A stretch of DNA of 64,000 nucleotides, from the NCBI RefSeq assembly GCF_002165575.1, contig NZ_MXQF01000011.1:110735-174734 (forward strand), in the 5' to 3' direction. The notes beneath the pieces were generated by a model that saw only the letters and a program-made list of their open reading frames with translations, had not been told where the DNA came from and did no database searches. The translations under genes and the position numbers were made by a program. Numbering within the stretch: position 1 is the stretch's first letter; each line of letters opens with the position of its first letter. Below are positions 1-11,000 of this stretch, one piece after another. The DNA comes from Pseudoalteromonas sp. A601 (GTDB lineage: Bacteria; Pseudomonadota; Gammaproteobacteria; Enterobacterales; Alteromonadaceae).

Positions 1-449
1 TTAATAAACATAAAACGTGCTTTTGACAGTAGCTTGCCGTTATTGTTTTTACGATAGCCGTCTCTTAAAAATAGTGTACATAGCTCGGTTGCACCGGTGT
101 AATCATTACACAGGGTTAGTATATCAACCGCTTTGTAAACATCTAAAGTACGAGATGAATGAATCGCTTTGCTAAGGTGATAATGGTAAAACGCGTCATC
201 AAGGCCTACGGCAGCTTCGATGGCAGAAGTACCCACCACTTCACCAGTTTCGCTATCTTCAAGAACAAACAAGTAGCCTTCATCACCCGGGTGAGATGCA
301 CTTTTTGCGAATGAGCTTACTGAATGGTCTATTTTCTTTTGTAATAACGCTTCGTTATTAGGTAAAGACGTAAAGCCATGCCCCGATTCGTGGGCAATCT
401 TCAATAAAGCTGGGTAATCACATTGCTGGATTGGGCGAAGGATCATCAT
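1..449 (-). CDS. astA: Arginine N-succinyltransferase, partial (C-terminus outside window)
   Basis: Reading leftward from an ATG at 449 (a second in-frame ATG lies at 446) gives about 149 residues, open to the window edge, so the C-terminal half is missing. The N-terminus starts MMILRPIQQCDYPALL and continues with FVLEDSETGEVVGTSAIE, GLDDAFYHYHL and ELCTLFLRDGYRKNNNGKL, which are characteristic of AstA, the GNAT-fold enzyme that transfers succinate from succinyl-CoA to arginine. This is the first step of the AST arginine-degradation pathway in the cytoplasm. It lies 88 bases downstream of astC on the same strand, the order known from E. coli astCADBE, so the two are probably co-transcribed. 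Identification is from remembered family sequence. Confidence 0.9.
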   Translation of the reverse strand, partial: MMILRPIQQCDYPALLKIAHESGHGFTSLPNNEALLQKKIDHSVSSFAKSASHPGDEGYLFVLEDSETGEVVGTSAIEAAVGLDDAFYHYHLSKAIHSSRTLDVYKAVDILTLCNDYTGATELCTLFLRDGYRKNNNGKLLSKARFMFI

Positions 450-537
450 GAGTCCGCTTGCTCCCTTATAAATAACGGTAAAATTAGAATACTAGGGCAA
501 GCTTGCTACTTGCCCTTGATCAGATGAGACGGGTTGA

Positions 538-1746
<1,209 letters not shown>

Positions 1747-1944
1747 TTATCCTCTTAATTGTGATATCACAGAGAGTGTGAATAATTGAATGGTGGATTG
1801 GTGCACCATTCCTTTTGGCGTAAATGAGCATAGCTTAAATTGCCAAAAAATACTCTCTGGTTCAATTTTCAGAAGGCCATTATTTCAGAGTTTTATGCTG
1901 TTGTCTCTTAGAAAACTTTCATGCAGGCCTTGTTATTCAAGGCT

Positions 1945-1983
1945 TTGAGATATTATTTCATAGATAGTGAATAACTATTTACT
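1945..1983. promoter_or_regulatory. Candidate tandem ArgR operator upstream of astC
   Basis: Two imperfect dyads lie about 220 bases before astC. TGAATAACTATTTA (1968-1981) differs from the ArgR box core TGAATNNNNATTCA at a single position. The weaker GAGATATTATTTCA is centred exactly 21 bp away, the spacing of paired ArgR boxes. The rest of the 1744-2122 intergenic stretch is AT-rich and holds a small hairpin (CTTTAG...CTAAAG at 2041-2060) without a T-run. No other gene is visible there. The operator call is an inference from spacing and partial consensus match. Confidence 0.4.
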
Positions 1984-2122
1984 CAGGTTTATAACCAAGA
2001 CTTTCTTGCATAACTCTGCTCCGTTACTCACTGAGCACACCTTTAGCTCATAAACTAAAGCAGAGTTTTAAACTGACTAATGAATGAATAGTCGCAAAAA
2101 AATTAACAAAAAATTTATGAAA

Positions 2123-3283
2123 TTAGTCAATTTTTATATGGAAGTGCTGGAAATTGGTTTTTTCTAGCTGGTTTAGTTCCGATTTAGTGAAATTGAAAAA
2201 CTCAAACCATCGTGCTGTTTCATCACTTTCTACCATTTGATGCTCAACCAGGGTGAGGTGCTGAGAATAACAGCGAGCCTTTTGTATCACCTCTGTTAAA
2301 GGTAATAATGTATCGCCTTTGCCTAACGGCGTTGTGAGTTGCTGCATGGCAAACTTAAAAGGTAAATAACGAAAGGCCATTTTATCAATCACCTTTTGCG
2401 TTACCTTTAAAGAGTGCTCACTTAACAAAGTGCTTAAAAAAAGGGGATCAGGCTTGAGCTCTAATAAAGCCGTGTGTAAATCTTTTTGCTGTTCATCCCG
2501 CGCTAAACTTACTTTGCGTTGCCATACCAACTCAAAGGTACGTAAGTAAAGTCGTACCAAAGCAATCTTACCTACATCCAATAGCATACCTAGGGTAAAT
2601 GCATGAATTTCGTTTACACCATTTAATTTAGCTAACTCTTGTGCAGCAATAGCACAAGCCATTGAGTTATCGCGCAAGCGACGTTTTAATAGCGGGAATG
2701 GCTCAGTGCTATGAGGCATCCAATGGCGTACCGCAAAGGTTGGCACTACAAATTTTAAGTTATCAAGACCGATATAACGCAGCGCTAAAGACGGATTATC
2801 GACTTTAACAGAAGTATGTTTATTACGCTGAGTTCGGTAATAAGGCAGATTCACAAAGGTCACAAGCTCACGGCCTAGCCAGCTCAAGTCGTTAACTAAT
2901 GGCTCTAAACGACCTACGGATGCAGATTTAACTGACAGAATATCTAAAATTGCAGGTATATTATCTTCGATGCCAATTGTATCATGAATAACAGTATCAA
3001 TATCAGCTAGCTGCTTTTGCATTGCATGCTCTATCACTTGATGAAGTTGTTCACTCGCTTGCGCACGATACTTATGATGGGCTGTACTGGATTTTTGTCG
3101 CTTTGTTTGCGCTGCGACTTCTACTTCAAGTAAGGTGCGCTGTTTTATTGGCTCACCATAATCGATTTCTAAGGTGTGAATATAACCGATTTGGCGCTGA
3201 GCAAAGCTATGCCCCAGCAACAGATCATGTGCGCGTTGAGCGAGTGCTTTTGCAGTGACTTGTTGGCGCGATTTGTCTGTCAT
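2123..3283 (-). CDS. HDOD domain protein
   Basis: The 386-residue protein has no signal peptide. Its middle and C-terminal part reads as an HDOD domain (a degenerate HD-type helical output domain): NIPAILDILSVKSASVGRLEPLV, then LALRYIGLDNLKFVVPTFAVRHWMP, then CAIAAQELAKLNGVNEIHAFTLGMLLDVGKIAL. In true HD phosphohydrolases the last segment carries H and HD pairs that bind metal. Here the equivalents appear as EIHAF and LLDVG, consistent with a non-catalytic HDOD domain. The first 90 residues are basic and unassigned. HDOD proteins are associated with signalling and c-di-GMP/stress networks, but no specific role can be given. It ends 46 bases before pabA on the same strand. Confidence 0.75.
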   Translation of the reverse strand: MTDKSRQQVTAKALAQRAHDLLLGHSFAQRQIGYIHTLEIDYGEPIKQRTLLEVEVAAQTKRQKSSTAHHKYRAQASEQLHQVIEHAMQKQLADIDTVIHDTIGIEDNIPAILDILSVKSASVGRLEPLVNDLSWLGRELVTFVNLPYYRTQRNKHTSVKVDNPSLALRYIGLDNLKFVVPTFAVRHWMPHSTEPFPLLKRRLRDNSMACAIAAQELAKLNGVNEIHAFTLGMLLDVGKIALVRLYLRTFELVWQRKVSLARDEQQKDLHTALLELKPDPLFLSTLLSEHSLKVTQKVIDKMAFRYLPFKFAMQQLTTPLGKGDTLLPLTEVIQKARCYSQHLTLVEHQMVESDETARWFEFFNFTKSELNQLEKTNFQHFHIKID

Positions 3284-3329
3284 TAATTAGTATCTTTTAT
3301 AAATGTTATTTAAAGAGTAAGTTCTAAGC

Positions 3330-3911
3330 CTAGAACCGAGTTAAAAAGTTGGCAAGTAATTCAAGCCCTTGTTCGGTTAAAATTGCTTCGGGGTGAAATT
3401 GTACCCCTTCTAATGCTAAAGTTTTATGTAGTAATCCCATAATTTCGTCAAACTCACCGTCAACTGTTTGCGTCCAAGCAGTAACTTCTAGCTCGCTGGG
3501 CAAACTTTGTCGCTGCGCAACCAATGAATGATAACGACAAACCGTTAGCGGATTCGCCAAACCTTTAAACACACCTTTATTATTATGATAAATCGGCGAT
3601 GTTTTTCCATGCATAACCTGTTTGGCACGTATTACATTACCTCCAAGTGCTTGGGCGATAGTTTGATGTCCTAAGCATATCCCTAAAATAGGGTATATTC
3701 CTTTTAATTGCTCAACCACTTGCAATGACACTCCCGCCTCATTAGGCGAACAAGGCCCTGGCGATAAAACAATATGCTGAGGGTTAAGCTGCTTAATTTG
3801 TGCAATGGTTAACTCATCGTTGCGCTTTACTAACACCTCTTGATCTAGGCGCTGAAAATATTGCACCAAGTTGTAGGTAAACGAGTCATAGTTGTCGATC
3901 ATTAGCAGCAT
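3330..3911 (-). CDS. pabA: Aminodeoxychorismate/anthranilate synthase glutamine amidotransferase subunit
   Basis: This is a 193-residue class I glutamine amidotransferase of normal length. It opens [19 protein letters not shown], the signature of PabA/TrpG. The nucleophile Cys79 sits in GICLGHQ and the other triad members are His173 and Glu175 in HPE. It releases ammonia from glutamine for PabB, giving aminodeoxychorismate for folate synthesis, and in some species also serves TrpE. No trp genes are adjacent and the neighbour is an HDOD gene, so pabA is the better name, although amphibolic use cannot be excluded. The start is the ATG giving the conserved N-terminus. Confidence 0.92.
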   Translation of the reverse strand: MLLMIDNYDSFTYNLVQYFQRLDQEVLVKRNDELTIAQIKQLNPQHIVLSPGPCSPNEAGVSLQVVEQLKGIYPILGICLGHQTIAQALGGNVIRAKQVMHGKTSPIYHNNKGVFKGLANPLTVCRYHSLVAQRQSLPSELEVTAWTQTVDGEFDEIMGLLHKTLALEGVQFHPEAILTEQGLELLANFLTRF

Positions 3912-4038
3912 GAAATACAGAACCCAAAAGCTTAATCAGAATAATGGGGTCGCATTTTATACCCAAACCACCTCAACACAACCAACAATCGGTGAAATAT
4001 CAAATCAAGCTCCATTAAAAACCAAAAAACCAGATTGA

Positions 4039-4293
4039 AACCCACCTTTAAAACCTTATCCCATCCATCGCTGCCAAAACAGCACTCAATTGGTGGAGGT
4101 TGTTGATACTTACTTTATAAAACGAGCAGGTGCCGACGATAAACCAATGGCTTAAACACAAACAGATATCATACTGAGCTCTGAAAATGATTTTGAGCAA
4201 TGTAATATTGGTACCGACATTAAGCTCTATGATAAGAGAAAAAAGTTGCTCACTGTTGATTTATTATTAAATAACCCAAGCTCTATTATGTAG
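4039..4293 (+). pseudogene. Possible remnant of a coding sequence in the pabA-ydcH gap
   Basis: The 3912-4340 gap has no intact gene, but one frame reads like decayed protein. After a TGA at 4036 it is open to a TAA at 4153-4155 (ending TYFIKRAGADDKPMA), then continues in the same frame with TQTDIILSSENDFEQCNIG, GTDIKLYDKRKKLLTVDLLL and a TAG at 4291. There is no start codon with a ribosome site. The balanced residue use on both sides of a single in-frame stop suggests a gene broken by a nonsense change, but the stretch is short and chance is possible. No family was recognised. Confidence 0.3.
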
Positions 4294-4340
4294 GGTTAAT
4301 ACTCTCTACATTACCTGTATTCAACCTAAAGGAGCAACCT

Positions 4341-4589
4341 ATGTTAGGCGAAGACCATTCATTAACTAAAGAGTTTCCTGAATATCTAAATACCATCACT
4401 GCATTAAGTAAAGAAAGTTCCGAGTTTGCAATAAAAGCTAAGCAATATGATGCCATTGATAAAGAAGTGCGTGTATTAGAACTTCAAGATGCACCGATTG
4501 ATGACCAATCAATGCACCAAATGAAAGTCGAACGTGCTGAATTGAAAGATTGGCTACATCAAGAGTTAATGAACGCTCACGCTTCTTAA
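4341..4589 (+). CDS. YdcH/DUF465 family small protein
   Basis: An 82-residue, highly charged, mostly helical protein. The pattern FPEYLNTITALSKESSEF near the start and MHQMKVERAELKDWLHQEL near the end matches the DUF465/YdcH family (E. coli YdcH begins FPEYRDLISRLK and ends with KKQKLQLKDEML). The family is abundant in proteobacteria, forms short coiled coils and has no assigned biochemical role. The start follows a good ribosome site (AAAGGAGCAACCT before ATG). A perfect 7-bp hairpin lies a few bases after the stop, so it is probably a single-gene transcript. Confidence 0.75.
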   Translation: MLGEDHSLTKEFPEYLNTITALSKESSEFAIKAKQYDAIDKEVRVLELQDAPIDDQSMHQMKVERAELKDWLHQELMNAHAS

Positions 4590-4597
4590 CCCATTCT

Positions 4598-4615
4598 AGC
4601 CCACCAATGTGGGCT
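4598..4615 (+). terminator. Hairpin after the DUF465 gene
   Basis: AGCCCAC-CAAT-GTGGGCT is a perfect 7-bp stem with a 4-base loop nine bases after the stop codon. The following bases are only moderately T-rich (CTAAACTATTTTTA), so it may be a weak or Rho-assisted terminator. Confidence 0.5.
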
Positions 4616-4671
4616 CTAAACTATTTTTATGATGTTGTTTTTTCAAATGCCAAAATAAAAACTTATAGTTG

Positions 4672-5073
4672 CTACTTTTGATCAGTAACTAGGTGCTCAT
4701 TCAGTGCTGATTTTTCCTCACTAGATAACGCCTTCTTTGTTTTCGCTTTAAAGTCATAACGTACTAATACTGTTTTACCTAGTGCACAAAGATTATCTTG
4801 CTGATAAGCCTCTTGGCGGATAACAAAAGAGCTAGAACCAATATGTTCTACCACAGTTTTCACTTCAACATCATGACCATAAAAAAGCTCACCCACAAAG
4901 TTTACTTCTACTTTGGCGATGATCAACTTCCACTCATGTGGATTTAAGTCAGGGGTAAAAAATCTAAAAATAGGTGCTCTGGCCGCTTCAAACCACACAG
5001 GGAGTACGGTATTGTTAATGTGTCCTAGTACATCGGTTTCGCTAAAGCGCGGTGTAATTTTTTCTATAAACAT
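4672..5073 (-). CDS. Acyl-CoA thioesterase, 4HBT/YbgC-like
   Basis: This is a 133-residue single hotdog-fold protein. The motif ETDVLGHINNTVLPVWFEAAR near residues 12-32 matches the 4-hydroxybenzoyl-CoA thioesterase/YbgC signature, in which the aspartate (about D14) is catalytic and the following H-x-N turn binds the thioester. It ends in a short lysine-rich tail. It probably hydrolyses short or medium acyl-CoA thioesters in the cytoplasm. The substrate cannot be told from sequence. It is divergently placed against the 2OG oxygenase gene starting at 5097, with only 23 bases between starts, so the two share a very compact promoter region. Confidence 0.8.
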   Translation of the reverse strand: MFIEKITPRFSETDVLGHINNTVLPVWFEAARAPIFRFFTPDLNPHEWKLIIAKVEVNFVGELFYGHDVEVKTVVEHIGSSSFVIRQEAYQQDNLCALGKTVLVRYDFKAKTKKALSSEEKSALNEHLVTDQK

Positions 5074-5096
5074 AATAATTCCAATAAAGGCAGCTC

Positions 5097-5879
<783 letters not shown>

Positions 5880-5939
5880 AAAAATTGATTAACTGCTGAC
5901 CACTGTCAAGTATTTACATTAAACACAAAACTGGCAGCT

Positions 5940-7172
5940 TCAAACCAGTTCATCAAACAAATCAAATAACTTATCAAGCTCTTCGGTAGTGTTGTAGTGC
6001 ATACAACCAATACGTACAACGCCGCCAGTATTCAATACACCCAATTGCTTGCATAAACCTTGTGCGTAAAAGTTACCATCCCAAACACAGATATGCTGTT
6101 TACCTAAAAACGCAGAGACCTGGCGCGGTTCAAGCCCTTCAAATGTCAGTGCGAAGGTAGGTGTACGCTCTGATAAACGCTCTAAATCATCAATACCAAA
6201 TAGCTTGATTTTAGGATAATTAACCAAACGCGTAAGGAAGTGCTCACTCAACGCCATTTCATACTGTTTCGTTTTAGCAAAAGCCGAAGCTAATTTATCA
6301 CGGCGTGAATAGCTGCCATCAAGCTCACTAATATCTGCGATATAATCCACAGCAGCAATAAGCCCTGCTAATGCCTCAAAACTTTGCGTACCCGTTTCCC
6401 AACGTCCTGGGATCACATCTTTGGCTGGCTCAACTTTGTAAGGCGTAAATCCTTCAAGATGCTCACGCTTACCATAAACCATGCCTAGATGTGGGCCAAA
6501 AAACTTATAAGCAGAGCAGGCTAAAAAGTCACAATCTAGCGCTTGTACATCCACCAATTCATGAGGCGCATAATGTACAGCATCAACATAAACTAAAGCA
6601 CCAACTTCATGAGCCATAGCAACAATACGTTGAATATCGTTAATAGATCCAGTGGTGTTTGATGCGTAAGTTACAGCTACAAGCTTAGTATTGGCATTTA
6701 GTAAGCTAGCAAAATGTGCTAAATCTAAGCTGCAATCCGCTTCATTGATACGTGCAGTATTAACCTTCACACCCTTATCTTGTGCTGCTTGCTGCCAAGA
6801 CGATACATTTGAGAAGTGATCTGCATTGGTCACAATGATCTCATCACCCGCTTGCCAATCACGCGAAATGGCTCGGCTAAAACTAAATGTTAGGCTGGTC
6901 ATATTAGCGCCAAATACAATTTGGTCGCTCGACGGGGCATTTAATAAATCAGCGGCCGCTTGACGCGCATTTGTCATTAGCTCAACAGTTTTATCACTTG
7001 AGAAAAACGCCCCGCCCAAGTTAGAGTTGTAATAGCCTAAATAGGCTGACATCGCACTAAGTACTGATTGTGGCACTTGCGAACCACCTGGACCATCCAA
7101 AAATATCGGTGACTTACCCGCCACTTGTTGCATTAATGCCGGAAAATGACGACGAAGTTTAGTTAAATTCAT
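5940..7172 (-). CDS. Class V PLP aminotransferase, cysteine desulfurase-like
   Basis: A 410-residue fold-type I PLP enzyme of the NifS/CsdA class. The Schiff-base lysine is in SAYKFFGPHLG (about residue 224), preceded by VDAVHYAPHELVDVQ. GRWETGTQSFEALAG near residue 260 is typical of the cysteine desulfurase-like subgroup (TIGR01976-type) rather than of IscS or SufS. The loop that would carry the catalytic Cys in IscS is not recognisable, so sulfur transfer is not assured. It follows the 2OG-Fe dioxygenase gene with a 9-base gap, so the two are co-transcribed and may act on the same amino acid or its product. Confidence 0.8.
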   Translation of the reverse strand: MNLTKLRRHFPALMQQVAGKSPIFLDGPGGSQVPQSVLSAMSAYLGYYNSNLGGAFFSSDKTVELMTNARQAAADLLNAPSSDQIVFGANMTSLTFSFSRAISRDWQAGDEIIVTNADHFSNVSSWQQAAQDKGVKVNTARINEADCSLDLAHFASLLNANTKLVAVTYASNTTGSINDIQRIVAMAHEVGALVYVDAVHYAPHELVDVQALDCDFLACSAYKFFGPHLGMVYGKREHLEGFTPYKVEPAKDVIPGRWETGTQSFEALAGLIAAVDYIADISELDGSYSRRDKLASAFAKTKQYEMALSEHFLTRLVNYPKIKLFGIDDLERLSERTPTFALTFEGLEPRQVSAFLGKQHICVWDGNFYAQGLCKQLGVLNTGGVVRIGCMHYNTTEELDKLFDLFDELV

Positions 7173-7181
7173 TGCAATTCC

Positions 7182-7814
7182 TTAAGCCGTCAATACAAAG
7201 CAGTCTAGGTAACCGTCTTTACTTGCATCAATTTTATTCATTGGTGTGGCATTGTGCCAAACTTCGCGGTCATTAATAAGTGCAAACATACCGTCTTTAA
7301 TTTCCATTTTAAAACATGGCTCAGCTTGTTTGTTTTCATATACTAAAAGCTCACCACCTTCTAGATTCTCGTGAGATACACCGCAAATACACACGTGATC
7401 AAAACCATCTTGATGAATGCCCTCAGGTGCTGGTGGCGTATCACTTTCGATAGCAAGCATTCTAAATTGATGAATCTCAATATCGCGCTCTTCATCTATC
7501 CCTGTAATTGCACGAAACTCATTAACGATACTTTTCATGCCTTCGCTTTGCAGTAAGCTTGACTCTAAGTTCTCATACGTGCGTTCAACATTCCCTTGAA
7601 AGGTATTAATTGAATCATCTTGTACAAAGGCTTTAGTGGCTTGTAGTTTTAGTTCGTCACCTTGTGCTTTGATCACTGAATAGCGGCGTTTACGAAAAGC
7701 ACCATCGGCGTACGGATTAGCCGGAAGATTAGCAAATGATGGCTTTACCGCCTCGATATGAGCTTGGTTTACAAACCGAAGTTGCAATAGGTTCTGGTTG
7801 TTTAATGCTGTCAT
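7182..7814 (-). CDS. 2OG-Fe dioxygenase family protein (amino-acid hydroxylase-like)
   Basis: A 210-residue protein matching the PF10014-type 2OG-Fe dioxygenases, whose characterised members hydroxylate free amino acids such as isoleucine. It shows EGIHQDGFDHVCICGVSHENLEGGELLVY: H134-x-D136 are iron ligands, and the distal His is in REVWHNATPM. R43/R44 in FRKRRYSVI is a conserved arginine cluster of the family. It is the first gene of a two-gene unit with the class V aminotransferase 9 bases downstream. The substrate is not predictable. The start is the ATG giving MTALNNQNLLQL; upstream is an AT-rich promoter region. Confidence 0.8.
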   Translation of the reverse strand: MTALNNQNLLQLRFVNQAHIEAVKPSFANLPANPYADGAFRKRRYSVIKAQGDELKLQATKAFVQDDSINTFQGNVERTYENLESSLLQSEGMKSIVNEFRAITGIDEERDIEIHQFRMLAIESDTPPAPEGIHQDGFDHVCICGVSHENLEGGELLVYENKQAEPCFKMEIKDGMFALINDREVWHNATPMNKIDASKDGYLDCFVLTA

Positions 7815-7973
7815 AAAATATCACCTAAAAAATAAGAGACTAACTCATAAATATTGAAAGGGATTTTAATGCAAGTAGAGAGAAATTTTTGCGTCTTTAT
7901 TTAGTTAAAGGCAAGTAAATGCATAAAATTAAGATCTAAAATCGTGTTTTATTGAATTTTTAATTTAAAAATT

Positions 7974-8000
7974 AAAACGACCACATGGAGTGGCCGTTTT
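7974..8000 (-). terminator. Rho-independent terminator of the giant lipoprotein gene
   Basis: On the minus strand AAAACGGCCAC-TCCAT-GTGGTCGTTTT forms a long stem with one mismatch, followed by AATTTTTAA. It lies 28 bases after the stop codon of the 8028-13700 gene. Confidence 0.85.
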
Positions 8001-8027
8001 ATCAACTACAAAAGGTATTCAATAAAC

Positions 8028-11000
8028 TTATGGTGTTGTCTCTACAAACTCAACATTTACTTCGCACGACTCTGTGATTGGACCTACCTCATAATAGTCA
8101 GTTGAGTCCCAAGTACCATTACAGCCTGTTACGCTTGCAACTTCATAACCACTATCTGGGTATAAATTTATCCCGCGGCTTGCACCATCTGATAATAGAA
8201 AGCTAGATTCACTAACACTACCGTTACCAATTACATTCACTGTAACGCTGTAGCTTACTGAATACGAAATATTGTAATAACCTTGGTTATCACGTAAATC
8301 ATCTAAATAACTAACAGTACCACTGCTTAGCGGATTATTTTCAAAGGACAACACTGCGCTATTAGAAGTAATAGCTTCAACCCCAACCACTGTATGCAGT
8401 GGATTATCTATAACACCAGCCCTTTGCAAATTAGCGTTATTAGAAAAGTCCAGATTTGTTACGGCTGTACTTACTAAGATAAGATCCTGTAATGATGTCA
8501 TTGCGCTTATATCTAACTGGGTTAACGCACTATTTCCCCTGATACTTAACGTCTGTAATTGTTGAGGATTAGCAATTGTTGCAAACTCAGTAATGCTAGA
8601 ATCAACCACAGAAAGATAGGTTAAGTTGGTAAACGGTGAGAAGTTAAAACTGCTATAACTTTGCCCCCCCATACTAATGCTAGAAACAAGGTAAAGTTGA
8701 TCCCAAGGCACCAGAGACTCTTCAACTCCCCTTACATTAATAGATGCAAGCGAGTCCAATTTTGAAAAGTCTAAATTGTTAATTAAGGTTTCTCTAATAT
8801 CTAAACTTACAAGTTCAGTCTGGTTACTCAAATCAATTGAGCTTATACCCATACGACCAATTCTCAACCAGGTAAGTTTTTGTAAATTAGTGATATCAAG
8901 TTCAGTTACATTTCCTTGATCCCACAAATATGCATCCCTTAACTCTGTTAAATGACCAATATTAAGCTCAGTTAAGTTACCGCTATTAAGCCTTAAAGAC
9001 TCTAACTGAGTATTGAACGTTAGGTCTAACTGACTTAACACTGTCCCTTGTAAGTCTAAATTCACTAACTGCGTTTGATTTGATAAGTCGATCTGAATCA
9101 ACGGAGTATAAAATAAGCTCAAATATTGAAGCGACGTATAAGCAGATAAATCAATAGTTACAATATGTTGATTCCTCAGCTCTAAGCGAGTAATTAAACT
9201 AGGATCGTAAAACGTAACATTTTCAATTTGTGCTTGCTGCTCAGAGTCAATATTATAACCGATAGAAAACTCAGTTAACCCCTCTAGACTACTTAAATCC
9301 AGATCTGTGCCAACATTGATATTCTCCAGTTCTAGCACTTGTAAGTTAGGTAAAACCTCAAGACCTGATAAAGAAGTGATCTCACCATTATACTGATTGT
9401 GACAACGTAACTCTGTCACATCCTCTAAGCTAGTTTGATCAGAGCTATCAACACACATTGCCAGTGCAGGATCTGTAATATTTGCTTGAGCAGATAACGG
9501 GATAAACTCTTTAAAGGTTACATCGATTTGGCAGCTTTCTTTCACATAAGGGATTCTATAATCACTGCCATCTTCATAGCCATCACAACCAGAAATCTCA
9601 TCAAGCTCATAACCTGAGTTTGGATTAATAGATGTCGACCAATTTGAGCCATGAGTAACATTACTATCATCTCCTACAGCTAATGAGCCATTCCCATCGC
9701 TATTTACTGTTATCGTGTGCTCTGGCGCATCAAATGATAAATACACTTCATCACCGGGCTGGCAAGTATTACCCTTTAAGTATTTACAGAAGGTAACATC
9801 ACGACGATTGTTATCCATAAGCTCTATGACGGTATCTTGGCCATCAAGTATTAACTCAAGCTTGCCATCAAAGAGCGTAACATTTACAGGCTCAGTATCA
9901 TCAATTTGGAAAGTATAATATTGTTTATCTTGCGCTTCGTCGTAATCACCATAAGTAACAAACCAGCGGGCAATGCCATTGCTATCATTTTGATAAAGGC
10001 CAATATAATCTAAATCATACTCATAAAATTGATTAACCTCTGTTGAAGGGCTGTAATCATGGATATATAGGTGTGCTGTAGTGCCTTCATCAAAGGAACC
10101 ATCTCCCAAGGTGCGCTCTATAAAATAACGCTGACCATCAACAGCAACTAAGGTATAGATAAATTCTCCCTCTAGAGTGCAGCTATCTAAAGTGACATCA
10201 CACCAATCAACTCTTTGTGAACGACCATCAACATACTCAGTATATAGGTCACGCTTTAAATGACCATCTTCAAATCCTCTTTGATAAGCGCTTGTAGTAA
10301 AGGTAAAGAAAATCTCGCCATCATCATAAACTTGAATTTCAGACCAATGAGTATCAATGCCATGACCATCTCTAAATTGATGGCGACCAGCAAAATTATC
10401 TGCCGTAATAGCTTGCTGATTACGGCGTACCATGATGCCCGAGTCTGTATAATGCTCACCTTCAAACACACCTTGAGTAACCACCTGATAACCGACGTTT
10501 AGATCTTTAGTGATATAAAGTGACTCTGTTCCGCCATCCTCAGGAAAGTTAAGCACCATAGTGTTATCGGTTACTTGCCAAGTAAAACTCTCATCAGATA
10601 AATCGCTGATATTGTGAGATACACCAGTACCATCGTCACTAAAAGTTACTTTATAAACAGTATCCTCACCTACAAGGTCAACAGACCATTCACCTACAAT
10701 ATCATCGTCGTTAATGACTAAACGTTGGTCTAGATTTGTTTTGTTCACCTCATATGAACTTGTATATTCGTCAACAAGCACATCATCTTGGAATTGCTCA
10801 ATGTCTCGCGCTAATTCAAACCAATTACTGCCTTTCTCAGGGAGTGGAGTTAAAGTCAGTTTTATTGCAATATCTTTAGTCGCAACATTCATCCCTGTGC
10901 TATTAGAGTAGCTTTCATATTCTTGTAAAACAAAATCACTTAAAGGAGTAATCTCTATAACCCCCTCAGCACTTCGACTCCACGTTATATCAACTTTACC

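Noticed and set aside
3022..3258. Plus-strand open frame inside the HDOD gene
   Set aside because: It lies opposite a well-supported coding frame, has no ribosome site and shows no family features.
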